DNA of 64,000 bases from DAHUYF01 sp963838385 (lineage in GTDB: Bacteria; Pseudomonadota; Alphaproteobacteria; ATCC43930; CGMCC-115725): contig CAWIRE010000003.1 of the NCBI GenBank assembly GCA_963838385.1, positions 1 through 64,000 of the forward strand, written 5' to 3'. Made by a program: the position numbers and the translations under genes. The stretch's first letter is position 1. Each line of letters starts with the position of its first letter. Below are positions 8,267 to 18,555 of the stretch, in pieces. Below the pieces are notes generated by a model, which saw only the letters and a list, made by a program, of their open reading frames with translations, made no database searches and was not told the origin of the DNA.

Positions 8267-9160
8267 CTAGCTCCTCAGCGCCACGACTTGCGCCGGCGGC
8301 GCGGGCCGGCGCAGCAGGCCGAGCACGCGCGCCAGCGTGTCGCGCAGCTCGCGGCGCGGCACCACCATATCCACCATGCCGTGCTCGAGCAGGTACTCGG
8401 CGCGCTGGAAGCCTTCCGGCAGCTTCTCGCGGATGGTCTCCTCGATGACGCGCGCGCCGGTGAAGCCGATCACCGCGCCGGGCTCGGCGAGCGTGATGTC
8501 GCCGAGCATGGCGAAGGAGGCGGAGACGCCGCCGGTGGTGGGATCGGTGAGCAGCACGAGATAGGGCAGCCCCTTCTCCTTCACCATCTCCACCGCGAGC
8601 GTGGTGCGCGCCATCTGCATCAGCGACAGGATGCCTTCCTGCATGCGGGCGCCGCCCGAGGCCGGCACCACCAGCAGCGCCGCCTCCTGCAGCACGGCGA
8701 GCCGGGCCGCGGCGAGCAGCCCTTCGCCGACCGCGATCCCCATCGAGCCGCCCATGAACTCGAAATCGAAGGCGGCGATCACCGTCGGCAGGCCGCCCAC
8801 CGTGCCATGCGCCACCACCAGCGCGTCGCGCGCCGCGCCGCTCTTCGCCTGCGCCTCCTTGAGGCGCTCGGTGTAGCGCTTGCGATCGCGGAATTTGAGC
8901 GGGTCCTGCACCGCCTTGGGCAGCTCGATCGCGGCGTAGCGGCCGTCGTCGAACAGCATGGCGAGGCGCCGCTCGGGAGGCAGGCGCAGATGATGGCCGC
9001 AGCTGCCGCAGACGAAGAGGCTGGCCTCGAGATCGCGATGGAACAGCATCTGCCCGCAATTCGGGCATTTGTGCCAGAGATTGTCCGGCACATCCTTCTT
9101 GGCGACGACGGCACGGATCTTGGGCAGGACGAAATTGGTGAGCCAGTTGTTGATCGCCAT
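8267..9160 (-). CDS. accD: Acetyl-CoA carboxylase carboxyltransferase subunit beta
   Basis: A 297-residue protein. The N-terminal four-cysteine zinc ribbon (CPNCG at about residue 32, CGSCG at about residue 51) is followed by the crotonase-like carboxyltransferase domain with EFMGGSMG, SGGARMQEG and DPTTGGVSASFAMLGD. It forms the heterotetrameric carboxyltransferase with AccA and transfers carboxybiotin CO2 to acetyl-CoA for malonyl-CoA synthesis. It lies ten bases after trpA in the usual alphaproteobacterial trpB-trpA-accD-folC order and is probably in the same transcript. GAGG precedes the ATG. Confidence 0.97.
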   Translation of the reverse strand: MAINNWLTNFVLPKIRAVVAKKDVPDNLWHKCPNCGQMLFHRDLEASLFVCGSCGHHLRLPPERRLAMLFDDGRYAAIELPKAVQDPLKFRDRKRYTERLKEAQAKSGAARDALVVAHGTVGGLPTVIAAFDFEFMGGSMGIAVGEGLLAAARLAVLQEAALLVVPASGGARMQEGILSLMQMARTTLAVEMVKEKGLPYLVLLTDPTTGGVSASFAMLGDITLAEPGAVIGFTGARVIEETIREKLPEGFQRAEYLLEHGMVDMVVPRRELRDTLARVLGLLRRPAPPAQVVALRS

Positions 9161-9170
9161 CGGAGGCTCC

Positions 9171-9997
9171 TCACGCCGCCCGCGCGCCGCGCACGCCCGC
9201 GGAGAGCGCGCGCACCCGGCCGAGCACGGCGGCCACGAGGTCGGGCCGCGCCGCGCCTTTCGCGTCGAGATGGGACGCGACCTCGTCGACCAACGCCGAT
9301 CCCACCACCGCGGCGTCGGCGACCCTGGCCACCGCGGCGGCCTGCTCCGGCGTGCGGATGCCGAAGCCCACCGCCACCGGCAGGCTCGACTGGCGCTTCA
9401 AGCGCGCCACCGCCGCCGCGATGCCGGCGGCATCGGCCGATTTGGTGCCGGTGACCCCGGCGACCGAGACGTAGTAGATGAAGCCCGCGGTGTGCTTCAG
9501 CACCGCCGGCAGGCGCTTGTCGTCGGTGGTCGGCGTCGCCAGCCGGATGAAGTCGAGGCCCGCGGCCAGCGCCGGCAGGCACAGCTCCTCGTCATGCTCC
9601 GGCGGCAGGTCGACGATGATCAGCCCGTCGACCCCCGCCGCCTTGGCATCGGCCAGGAAGCGCTGCGGGCCGTAGATGAAGATCGGGTTGTAGTAGCCCA
9701 TCAGCACGACCGGCGTCTCGGCGTCGCCGGCGCGGAAGCGGCGCACGATCGCCAGCGTCTCCTTGAGCGTCATGCCGGATTTGAGCGCGCGCAGCCCGGC
9801 CGCCTGGATCGACGGCCCGTCCGCCATCGGATCGGAGAACGGCATGCCGATCTCGATCAGATCGGCGCCGCTGCCCGGCAGCTCGGCCAGCAGGCGCGCG
9901 AAGGTGTCCGCATCGGGATCGCCACAGGTGAGGTAGGCGACGAAGCCGGCGCGCCCCGCCGATTTGAGCTCGGCAAAGCGCCGGGCGATGCGGCCGC

Positions 9998-10001
<4 letters not shown>
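9171..10001 (-). CDS. trpA: Tryptophan synthase alpha subunit
   Basis: A 276-residue TIM-barrel enzyme that cleaves indole-3-glycerol phosphate to indole and glyceraldehyde 3-phosphate, channelling indole to TrpB. The catalytic Glu lies in LIEIGMPFSDP. The second acid lies in GLIIVDLPPEHDEE, and the phosphate site is GFGIRTPEQ. The GTG start overlaps the trpB stop (GTGA), indicating translational coupling. Length and motifs are complete. Confidence 0.97.
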
Positions 10002-11209
<1,208 letters not shown>

Positions 11210-11403
11210 GAACCCCGGACTTTCCGCCTGCCGCTCGAAGGAGCGGTGTTTTACCAGAGAAGCAGCCCCCCGCTCAAATGCCTGACGGATGGTGGTTGCC
11301 CGACCGCGCTCGGGTGGTTTCGAAGCGGTGCCATCGCCGCCGGTTAAGTCTCTGATATGCCGCTGGTATCTCTGGCAGGCCCGAGGCCGGGGAAGTCCCG
11401 CTC

Positions 11404-11432
11404 TTGATGCGTCATACAAGCCATACTATTTT
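11404..11432 (+). promoter_or_regulatory. Candidate sigma-70 promoter of the toxin-antitoxin pair
   Basis: TTGATG (11404-11409), a 17-base spacer, and TATTTT (11427-11432) form a plausible -35/-10 pair 20 bases before the antitoxin ATG. A TACAA...TTGTA inverted repeat (about 11415-11435) overlaps the -10 box, a position where an antitoxin could autoregulate. Confidence 0.4.
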
Positions 11433-11451
11433 GTAGGACAAGAGAGACGGT

Positions 11452-11784
11452 ATGAAGACACCGAGGAAGAGCCGCGCTGCGGCCGGCATCAGGCGCGCTG
11501 CCGCGAAACCTGCGAGGCGTCCGGAGCCGCTGATGGCGGCAAAGGCGCGGTTCGCGCTCGAGGCCGCCCGTTCCGACCGCCTCTTCGAGGGCGAGAAAAC
11601 CCATCTCCTGAGCGCCCGGTTGAACGAGCGGCTGGTTGCCGCGGCAAAAGAGAGAACCGGCGTCACCTCCGACACGCGGCTCGTGGAGCTCGCCTTGGCC
11701 TCGCTCGCCGCGGGCGACGATTTCGGCGAGTGGCTGGTGAGCCAGGGCGGTCGGCTGAAAGCGAATTTTGACATCGGCCTTTGA
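11452..11784 (+). CDS. Putative antitoxin partner of the PIN-domain protein
   Basis: A 110-residue basic N-terminal protein. Residues of about 30-60 are helical, and about 50-95 (SARLNERLVAAAKERTGV...LVELALASLA) resemble the short strand-helix-helix layout of ribbon-helix-helix antitoxins. The conserved order, a small DNA-binding-like gene overlapping a PIN gene by 17 bases, is what suggests the antitoxin role; the sequence match alone is weak. It is transcribed divergently from trpB. Confidence 0.55.
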   Translation: MKTPRKSRAAAGIRRAAAKPARRPEPLMAAKARFALEAARSDRLFEGEKTHLLSARLNERLVAAAKERTGVTSDTRLVELALASLAAGDDFGEWLVSQGGRLKANFDIGL

Positions 11785-12355
11785 TCTGGCAACCCCGCTG
11801 CGGCGGGTGAGGCCGGACAAGCGACTGAAGCCGCTTCGCCGGCGCGAGGGGCTGACCGTCGTTCCCGACGACGTCGTTCCGGCAGTGGTGGGGCCGGTCC
11901 TGCTCGACACCTGCGTCTATCTGGACGCCGGCAAGGGCAGGCTGTCGCTCGGCGCCCGGCGGCTGGTCGCCGGCTCGCCGCTGTTCCACTGCAGCGTCTG
12001 CATCGCCGAAATTGCCTATGCCTTCGGACGCCTGGAGCCGGCGCATCCGGACACGCCGGCGACGCTCGCCTTCCTGCGGGAGGCCTTGGCCAGAGTGCGC
12101 ACCTACCGGACCTTGGCGCCCGATCGCGACGCCTATGTCGAAGCCGGGATCATCACCGGCACGTTGGTGCGCACGCAAAGCCTGGGAGCGCCGGAATGCC
12201 GCAAGCTCATGCATGACGTGCTCGTCTTCCTGACGGCGTGTCAGATCGGCTGTCCGGTCCTGACGGCGAACGCGAACGACTTCGATCTGATCCAGCAGCT
12301 CGCGCCCCGCGGCAAGGTCGTTTATTACGCTCCCGTCCAGGGGGTGTATTCATGA
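11768..12355 (+). CDS. PIN-domain protein, probable VapC-type toxin
   Basis: The frame gives 195 residues if it starts at TTG 11768; GTG 11807 is the next candidate and no start has a strong ribosome-binding site. The PIN-fold pattern is visible: the first acid in VLLDTCVYLDA (about residue 48), an SVCIAEIAYAF helix with the central Glu, and the final acids in LTANANDFDLI. These residues bind metal in PIN ribonucleases. It follows the putative antitoxin with overlap. As a VapC-like RNase it would act in the cytoplasm on RNA; the substrate is unknown. It is the first gene block inside the trpB-trpF interruption. Confidence 0.7.
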   Translation: MTSAFDLATPLRRVRPDKRLKPLRRREGLTVVPDDVVPAVVGPVLLDTCVYLDAGKGRLSLGARRLVAGSPLFHCSVCIAEIAYAFGRLEPAHPDTPATLAFLREALARVRTYRTLAPDRDAYVEAGIITGTLVRTQSLGAPECRKLMHDVLVFLTACQIGCPVLTANANDFDLIQQLAPRGKVVYYAPVQGVYS

Positions 12356-12517
12356 GCCTTGGGAAGCATGGGCCGGATGTCTGTTTTGCAGCTAACGGCT
12401 GACCACCGACGAATGGCAAGCGAGGTCGTCTTCGTGCCACAAGCAGACCTTCAGATCGGCTGCCGTCAGCGCCGGCTGCCAATACCCGAACTAGCAACAG
12501 CGGTTTACGAGCCCGCA

Positions 12518-14257
12518 TCAGCTCGTCTTTGTCATTCCAGGCATTTCTCCCCGGAAATACGGGAAAAATTCCGTGCTTTGAGCGAGGCGGTCGTGACCGA
12601 CGGCAAAATCGAGCACCGCCGGCTTGCCGCGCTCGTTCGCCTGGAGCGCGCGGCCGAGCGCGCCAACGATGTCTTGAGACGCTTCGATGCGCTCGCCGTA
12701 GCAGCCGCTGGCTTCGGCGATCTTGGCGAAATCGGGCTGCACGTGGAGGTCGGTGCCGAGATAGCGCTCGCCATAGACATAGGTCTGGATATCGCGGATC
12801 GAGCCATAGGCTTCGTCATTCAGTACGCACCAGGTGACCGGCAGATCGTGCTCGACCGAGGTCGCGAGGTTGTTCATGACCATCTGGAACGAGCCGTCGC
12901 CGACGAAGCACAGGGCGGGTCGATCGGGATAAACGAGCTTCGCCGCGGGAAAGCCGCTCGCCACGAACCCCATGCCGTAGAAGCTCGACGGCACCACCAG
13001 TGAGCGCGGCTCGTAGACGCGGAAATAGGGCGTCGCGCCGGCGATGTGCTGCGCCAGGCACCCGACATCGATGCCGATGGTGGTGTGGCGCGGGAACACC
13101 CGGCGCGCGGCGCGGATGACCGCGAGCGCATGGAGCGGCACGCGGCTCTCTCCGGCGATCCGCTCGGCCTCGGCCTCGATCTCGGCCATGGCCGTGCGGA
13201 TGCGCGCGAGCCGCGGATGCGCGGCGAGGCGGGTGGGATCGAGGGCCTTGTCGCTCGCCGCCGCGAGGCCGTGCATCTGCCGCAGCACCGCTCTGGCGTC
13301 GCCGGTGATGGGAAAGCGCGGAACGATCGAGCGGCCGTGCTCGGCGGGATCGATGTCGATCTGGATGTAGGTGGCGCCGGGCGCCGGCAGGAAGCCCTCG
13401 CGCCAGTTGGTCTCCATCTCCTCGAATCTGGTGCCGATGCCGACGATCACGTCCGCCGTCAGGAACAGCTCCTTGCTCAGGGGATTGCGGTGCGCGCCCA
13501 GGCCGCCGACCGAGAGGGGATGATCGTCGGGGATAATGCCGCGGCCGGAAAGCGAGGTCAGCACCGGCAGCGCCAGGAGCTCGGCGAGCCGGCGCACCTC
13601 GTCGAACGCACCGGACATGACGGCGCCGCCGCCGGCGATGAGGATCGGGCGCGCTGCCGCGAGTAGTACCTCCGTCGCCGCCCGGACAAGCTCGGGATCG
13701 CCGGCGATGGCCGACGGCGCCGCGGCCGGAAGATAGTCGCCGAACTCGACCTCCTGCGGCAGCAGATCGCGCGGCAGGTCGATATAGACGGGCCCCGGCT
13801 TGCCGCTGCGCGCGATGGTGAAGGCGCGGCGGGTGATCTCGGGGATCATGTCGGCGCGGTCGACGCGGATCGACCATTTGGTGATCGGCGCGAACACCTT
13901 CTCGGTCGCGATCTCCTGGCTCGCTCCCTTCTGGGAGGTGCCGGTGGCGCCGCGCGCGGCAAAAACGACGATGGGCAGCGAGCCGATGAAAGCCTCGGCG
14001 ATGCCGGTGACGAGGTTGGTGGCGCCGGGACCGGCGGTGACGATGCACACGCCGGGCCCGCCCGTGAGCTGTGCATAGGCGGCCGCCATGCTGGCGGCGC
14101 TCTGCTCGTGGCGGACCAGGATGTGCTCGATGCCCGGCGTCTTGTAGATGCCGTCATAGAGCGGCAGGATGTGCCCGCCGGGCAGCCCGAACACGTGCCG
14201 GATGCGCTCGGCCTTGATGATCCTGATAATGGCCTCGCCCGCCGACACCTTGCTCAT
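12518..14257 (-). CDS. Thiamine diphosphate-dependent enzyme, acetolactate synthase-like
   Basis: A 579-residue three-domain ThDP enzyme: an N-terminal PYR domain with the activating Glu (LVRHEQSA), a central domain, and a C-terminal PP domain with GDGSFQM...N (Mg2+ site) at about residues 445-470. It is closest in appearance to large acetolactate synthases, but lies apart from any ilvN and is the last gene of an SDR-SDR-ThDP operon. A carboligase or decarboxylase of a catabolic pathway is therefore likelier than branched-chain synthesis. ATG 14257 (MSKVSAGEAI) is preferred over ATG 14275. The substrate cannot be read from the sequence. Confidence 0.85.
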   Translation of the reverse strand: MSKVSAGEAIIRIIKAERIRHVFGLPGGHILPLYDGIYKTPGIEHILVRHEQSAASMAAAYAQLTGGPGVCIVTAGPGATNLVTGIAEAFIGSLPIVVFAARGATGTSQKGASQEIATEKVFAPITKWSIRVDRADMIPEITRRAFTIARSGKPGPVYIDLPRDLLPQEVEFGDYLPAAAPSAIAGDPELVRAATEVLLAAARPILIAGGGAVMSGAFDEVRRLAELLALPVLTSLSGRGIIPDDHPLSVGGLGAHRNPLSKELFLTADVIVGIGTRFEEMETNWREGFLPAPGATYIQIDIDPAEHGRSIVPRFPITGDARAVLRQMHGLAAASDKALDPTRLAAHPRLARIRTAMAEIEAEAERIAGESRVPLHALAVIRAARRVFPRHTTIGIDVGCLAQHIAGATPYFRVYEPRSLVVPSSFYGMGFVASGFPAAKLVYPDRPALCFVGDGSFQMVMNNLATSVEHDLPVTWCVLNDEAYGSIRDIQTYVYGERYLGTDLHVQPDFAKIAEASGCYGERIEASQDIVGALGRALQANERGKPAVLDFAVGHDRLAQSTEFFPYFRGEMPGMTKTS

Positions 14258-14305
14258 TCCCGTGCATCCCTCCATGACGCGGCGACCGGCCGCTGGCGCA
14301 AGGCG

Positions 14306-15109
14306 CTAGTCGGCGCGCCCGAGAAGCTGCCCGCCGTCGACGTTGTACTGCGCGCCCGTGACGAAGCTCGACGCGTCGGACGCGAAGAACAGGGCAAGGC
14401 CCTCGATCTCTTCCGGACGGCCCACGCGGTGGCTGGGCGAGCTTTGCTCGAACACAGGCAGCAGCTCCGGCGTCGTGATGCGGGTCTGGAACGGCCCCGG
14501 CTGGATGGCATTCACGGTGATGCCGAAGCGCGCCAGCTCGAGCGCGAGCTGTCGCACCAGATGGGCAATCGCCGCCTTGGTGGCGACGTAAGGCGTGCCG
14601 ACGGCGGGCGAGGTCTTGGTCGCGGCGGTCGACGTGGTGACGATGATGCGGCCGCGGCCGCGCTTCTTCAGGTGCGGCACCGCCGCCTGGATGGTCTTGA
14701 AGACGCCGTGAAGGTTGACGGCGAGCACCCGATCCCAGAGCTCTCCGGGGATCTTCTCGATGGCGCCGTTGGGGTCGCGCGCGCCGAAGGGCGTGAGGAA
14801 ACCGGGACCCGCGGTGATCCCGGCATTGGCGAAGACAACGTCGAGGCCGCCTTCCTCCCGTGCAATCCGGTCAATCGCGGCGCGCAGGGCGGTACCGTCC
14901 GCGAGATCGACGATGTCGGCGCGCACGCTCCCGCCGCTCGCCGCCAGGTCGGCCGCCGCGCGCTCGGCCGCGGCCCGATCAACGTCGAGGATCGCCACCC
15001 GCGCGCCATTGTCGCTCATGGCCCGCGCCATGGCGAAGCCCAGGCCGTTGGCGCCGCCGGTGACGATCGCCACCTTGCCGGCGACCCGGTAGAGGCTCTC
15101 CGCCTTCAT
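14306..15109 (-). CDS. SDR family oxidoreductase (second of a pair)
   Basis: A 267-residue classical short-chain dehydrogenase/reductase. It has the nucleotide loop TGGANGLGFAMA, D59-type acid in AILDVD (NAD preference), FANAGI, the catalytic serine region TTSTAATK, the YVATK active site, and the C-terminal VTGAQYNVDGG. The ATG overlaps the stop of the upstream SDR (ATGA), so the two are coupled and perhaps act on successive alcohol intermediates or form a heteromer. The ThDP enzyme follows about 48 bases downstream. The specific substrate is unknown. Confidence 0.9.
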   Translation of the reverse strand: MKAESLYRVAGKVAIVTGGANGLGFAMARAMSDNGARVAILDVDRAAAERAAADLAASGGSVRADIVDLADGTALRAAIDRIAREEGGLDVVFANAGITAGPGFLTPFGARDPNGAIEKIPGELWDRVLAVNLHGVFKTIQAAVPHLKKRGRGRIIVTTSTAATKTSPAVGTPYVATKAAIAHLVRQLALELARFGITVNAIQPGPFQTRITTPELLPVFEQSSPSHRVGRPEEIEGLALFFASDASSFVTGAQYNVDGGQLLGRAD

Positions 15110-15945
15110 ATCCCTGCTCCCGCTGCCGCGTCGGCAAGGCCGAGGCTGCCGCCGCCGTCGATGGCGAGCTGGGCGCCGGTGACGTAGCTCGAGGCCGGCG
15201 AGGCAAGGAAGAGCGCGAGTCCCTTGATCTCGTCCGGCCGCGCCATCCGCCCCATCGGGTTGGCGGCGGCGAAGCGCCGCTGCACCTCGGGATCGGCCAT
15301 GCGGCCGCCGCCGATGCCGGTGACAAACGAGCCCGGCGCGATGGCATTGACGCGCACATTGTCCCTGGCGAGTTCGAGCGCGACCTGATGCACCAGATGC
15401 GCCGCCCCCGCCTTCGCCACCAGGTAAGGCGTGCACACGAAATTCTCGACCTTGAGCGCGGCGACCGAGGTGGTCACGATGATGCTGCCGCTGCGCTGCG
15501 CGCGCATGGGCGGCACCACGCATTTGAGCGAGACGAAGACCGAGCCGAGATTGGTGCCGATATGGCCGTACCAGAAGCGGTCGTCGAGCGCCTCCACCGC
15601 ACCTGCGGGATTGCGCCTCCCCTCCATGTCGAGGAAGCCGGGGCCGCCGCCGATGCCGGCATTGATGAAGGCAATATCGAGCCGGCCGAAGCGCGCCAGC
15701 GCCATGGCCACCGCGCGCTCCATCTCGTCGACGCTGGTGGCGTCCGCGCTGGCGACCATGATCTCGCCCCCATGGGCGGCAAGGCGGGCTTCGGCCTCGC
15801 GCAGCTTCTCCACGTTCTGGTCGATCAGGCAGACCCTGGCGCCGTTCTCGGCCAGAACCTCGGCGCAGGCAAAGCCGATGCCGCTCGCCCCGCCGGTGAC
15901 CAGCGCCGCCTTTCCCGCCACGTCGAACAGCTCGGATATCTTCAT
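15106..15945 (-). CDS. SDR family oxidoreductase (first of a pair)
   Basis: A 279-residue classical SDR with TGGASGIGFACA, CLIDQN (acid favouring NAD), FINAGIGGGPGF, TTSVAALK, YLVAK and VTGAQLAIDGG. ATG 15945 (MKISELFD) is chosen because GGAGG precedes it; the frame opens further upstream. It heads a three-gene operon (SDR, SDR, ThDP enzyme) transcribed divergently from a VOC protein, with a palindromic operator-like site at 15985-16001 between them. Both SDRs keep the unusual GPGFL..(G)..NP(A/N)GA insertion, which suggests they descend from one duplication. Confidence 0.9.
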   Translation of the reverse strand: MKISELFDVAGKAALVTGGASGIGFACAEVLAENGARVCLIDQNVEKLREAEARLAAHGGEIMVASADATSVDEMERAVAMALARFGRLDIAFINAGIGGGPGFLDMEGRRNPAGAVEALDDRFWYGHIGTNLGSVFVSLKCVVPPMRAQRSGSIIVTTSVAALKVENFVCTPYLVAKAGAAHLVHQVALELARDNVRVNAIAPGSFVTGIGGGRMADPEVQRRFAAANPMGRMARPDEIKGLALFLASPASSYVTGAQLAIDGGGSLGLADAAAGAGI

Positions 15946-15984
15946 TTGACCTCCGCCCGGGACTTGATTATCACGACGGTCGAG

Positions 15985-16001
15985 TGTGATCAATAATCAC
16001 A
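15985..16001. promoter_or_regulatory. Palindromic operator-like site, probably for the GntR regulator at 16644
   Basis: TGTGAT-CAATA-ATCACA is a perfect inverted repeat with six-base arms, located in the divergent SDR/VOC promoter region. A nine-base palindrome, TGATTATCA (15965-15973), lies nearby. A very similar 17-mer, matching at 14 of 17 positions in reverse orientation, occurs at 18556-18572 at the other end of the regulon. The form fits GntR/FadR-type operators. Confidence 0.6.
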
Positions 16002-16063
16002 GTTTGCGGACCGCCTGCGGAACCGGGATCCGGTCGGCAGCGGCGCGACGGAGGAGGGGCGGA

Positions 16064-16630
16064 ATGGCCAATTTCAGCTTCGGACAGCGCGAGAACAGCG
16101 TCATCCAAGTCGCCTACACCGTAGCCGACATCGACGCCGGCATGCGCCATTACAGCGAGCTCCTGCGCATCGGCCCGTGGTTCCTGGTCGGGCCGTTCGT
16201 GCCGGCGAAGGGCATCTATCGCGGCCATCCCACGGGCATGAGCCTCAGCATCGCCGTCGCCTTCGCCGGCGAGGTGATGATCGAGCTGATCGCCCAGCAC
16301 GACGACGAACCCTCGGTCTATCAGGAAACGCTCAGGGCCAGGGGCGCGCACGGCTTCCATCACTGGGCCATCGGCGCGCGCGATTTCGATGCGACCGTGG
16401 CGGGATACAAGGCCCGCGGCTATGCCGAAGTGTTCTCGGACATCTCGCCGCGCGGCGTGCGCATCGTCTATCTCGACACTTGCGCGGACGTGCCGGGCAT
16501 GCTCGAGATCATCGAAATGACGGCGGGGGTCGAGGCGCAGTACCAGATGATGTACCGCGCCGCCAAGGATTGGGACGGGACCCACACCGTCCAGCGCCTG
16601 CAGCCGAAAAAGCCGGAAGGCTCGGCCTGA
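16064..16630 (+). CDS. VOC (glyoxalase/dioxygenase fold) family protein
   Basis: A 188-residue vicinal-oxygen-chelate protein with the typical start IQVAYTVADIDAGMRHY, a metal-ligand candidate Glu in MIELIAQ, a histidine pair in GFHHWAIGARDFD, and a closing Glu in MLEIIEM. Members include lyases, epimerases and ring-cleaving dioxygenases, and the sequence does not decide between them. GGAGGAGGGG precedes the ATG. It is transcribed divergently from the SDR-ThDP operon and convergently with the GntR gene, so it belongs to the same catabolic regulon. Confidence 0.85.
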   Translation: MANFSFGQRENSVIQVAYTVADIDAGMRHYSELLRIGPWFLVGPFVPAKGIYRGHPTGMSLSIAVAFAGEVMIELIAQHDDEPSVYQETLRARGAHGFHHWAIGARDFDATVAGYKARGYAEVFSDISPRGVRIVYLDTCADVPGMLEIIEMTAGVEAQYQMMYRAAKDWDGTHTVQRLQPKKPEGSA

Positions 16631-16643
16631 GGCGCGCCGCGCG

Positions 16644-17360
16644 TCAGTCGCGCAGCGCTTTCTGGCGCGCGAGCTCCTGCATCACCCGCTCGGTCGATTG
16701 CGTCAGATCCTGCTCCAGCGCGTGCCGCGCCGCGGCCGGATCGCGCCGCTCCAGCGCCTCGACCAGCAGCGCATGCGCGTCGGCGCTGTCGCTCACCGCG
16801 CGCGCCGTCGAGATGCGCGTGAGCAGCGGCCCGATCTGCAGCCACAGCGTCTCGATGATCGACAGCAGCAGCGGGCTCTCCGCCGCCTCGTAGACGGCGA
16901 AATGGAGCTTGTGGTTGAGCGCCCAGAACTGGCCTCGGCGCTCTTCGTCGAGCGCCTCCAGCCGCTTGAGCAGGGCACGGCAGGCATTGAGCTGGCGCGG
17001 CGAGATCTTCTCCGCGGCGAGCGCCGCAGCCTCGCCTTCGAGCAGCACGCGGATACGGCGCAGCTCCAGGAAGCGCTCGACGCTCAGCACCGGCAGGGCG
17101 ACCTTGCGCGACGGCCGCATCTCGAGCGCCCGCTCGGAGACGAGCCGCCGCATCGCGTCGCGCACCGGCATGAGGCTGGTCCCGAGCGCGTCGGCGACCG
17201 AGCGCAGGGTGAGCTCGGCGCCCGGCTTGAAGGAGCCGGCCATGATGGAATTCTTGAGCTCGCGATAGACACGGTCGTTGAGCGTCTCGCGCTCGACCGG
17301 CGCGATCGCCGCTCCCAGATCCTCTCTCACGTTCGTGCGTGCCATCGCCGTCCAGACCAT
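16644..17360 (-). CDS. GntR family transcriptional regulator (FCD/FadR subfamily)
   Basis: A 238-residue regulator. The winged helix-turn-helix occupies about residues 28-90 (LNDRVYRELKNSIMAGSFKPG..LT...VADALGTSLMPVRDAMRRL). The FCD ligand domain follows at about residues 98-230, with its helical bundle and histidine candidates in LNHKLHFAVYEA. ATG 17345 (MARTNV) is an alternative start. It sits in the centre of the first catabolic regulon; the palindromes at 15985 and 18556 are the likely targets. The ligand is probably the imported substrate or an intermediate. Confidence 0.92.
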   Translation of the reverse strand: MVWTAMARTNVREDLGAAIAPVERETLNDRVYRELKNSIMAGSFKPGAELTLRSVADALGTSLMPVRDAMRRLVSERALEMRPSRKVALPVLSVERFLELRRIRVLLEGEAAALAAEKISPRQLNACRALLKRLEALDEERRGQFWALNHKLHFAVYEAAESPLLLSIIETLWLQIGPLLTRISTARAVSDSADAHALLVEALERRDPAAARHALEQDLTQSTERVMQELARQKALRD

Positions 17361-17455
17361 CGCGGCTTCGGCGCCGGCGGACCCCGCCGCACCGCGCCCC
17401 CTTCATAATCCTTCCGCCCCGACGCGCCAAGAACCCTTGTTCCGGGCCGGACGCC

Positions 17456-18493
17456 TCAGATCCCGGCGAGCCGGTAGGCGCGGATCGCCGTGTCCTTGAA
17501 CAGGAGCGCCTTCTCGGCAGCCGAGCAGCCCGCCGCCAGCCGCTTGAAGGCGTTCCACAGCACGTGATAGCTGCAGCTGCGCTTGTCGACCGGGAAATTG
17601 CTCTCGAACATGGCGCGCTCAGGGCCGAACAGCTCGATGCAGGTCTCGACATAGGGGCGCCACGCCTCGGCCAGGGTCGCCGAGGAGACCGGCTCGGCGG
17701 CGTGGTCGAAACCGAAGCCGAAGACATGCATACCGAGCCCGCCCAGCTTGACGTTGACGTTCTCGCACCGCGCCAGCTCGGCCATGTTCTTCTTCCACAG
17801 CGCGAAGACCTCGTCGTGCCGGCCCGCATAGGCGCCGATGGCGAGCGGCGCGCCAACATGATCGAGGATCATGGTGGTGTCGGGAAAGGCGCGCGCCAGA
17901 TCGGCGAATTCCGGCACCTGGGTGTGATAGAGCCAGCCGTCGAAGGAAAGCCCGTAGCGCGACAACCGGGCAAAGCCGGCGCGGAAGCGTCGGTCCAGCA
18001 GGATGCCCGGGGGCAGCACCATCGGCGTCGAGCGGATGCTCGTATCGGCATCCCAGACCGAGCAATAGCGTACGCCTTTGAAGCGCTCGCCTCCCCGCGC
18101 CAGATGCAGCTCGAGCACGCGGTCAACCTCGGCGCCGAGAAAGAGGTCGGCGAAGCCCACGATGCCGGCGCAGGCTTTGGTCGGCCCATAGACGCTGCTC
18201 TCCGCCATCGCCGCGACGCCGTTGACGAATTCGGTCTCGCCGATCGGCACCAACGCCGGGTCGCCGCCCGACCGGTACATCGAATCGCATTGCAGGAAGA
18301 CCGTGGCGAGGATGCGGTGCCCGTCGCGCACATCGGCGAGGAGCTCGTCGAGCAGATAGCGCACACCACGGTCCCACAGATGATGGTGCGGATCGACGAT
18401 CGGCAGATCGGGCTCGAGGATCTCCTCGCGCCGCCGGGCGAGCCACGCCTGGTCCACGGCGAACAGCGACTTCTCCACGGCATTCCCACTCAT
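17456..18493 (-). CDS. Amidohydrolase family protein (amidohydrolase 2, lactonase-like)
   Basis: A 345-residue TIM-barrel hydrolase. The metal-binding HxH lies in VDPHHHLWD at about residues 32-40, a histidine in ILDHVGAP, and the late Asp/Asn region in FESNFPVDK. This pattern matches PF04909 enzymes such as L-fuconolactonase and pyrone-dicarboxylate lactonase, which open lactones. A GGAGGAG sequence lies eight bases before ATG 18493. It is divergent from the binding-protein gene at 18704, with an operator-like site between them, so it probably hydrolyses the transported substrate or a lactone from it. Confidence 0.88.
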   Translation of the reverse strand: MSGNAVEKSLFAVDQAWLARRREEILEPDLPIVDPHHHLWDRGVRYLLDELLADVRDGHRILATVFLQCDSMYRSGGDPALVPIGETEFVNGVAAMAESSVYGPTKACAGIVGFADLFLGAEVDRVLELHLARGGERFKGVRYCSVWDADTSIRSTPMVLPPGILLDRRFRAGFARLSRYGLSFDGWLYHTQVPEFADLARAFPDTTMILDHVGAPLAIGAYAGRHDEVFALWKKNMAELARCENVNVKLGGLGMHVFGFGFDHAAEPVSSATLAEAWRPYVETCIELFGPERAMFESNFPVDKRSCSYHVLWNAFKRLAAGCSAAEKALLFKDTAIRAYRLAGI

Positions 18494-18555
18494 CGCACTC
18501 CTCCTCCCGCTGGCGTGGCGCGCTTGCGATACGCCCTTGACTTGACCCGCTGTAT

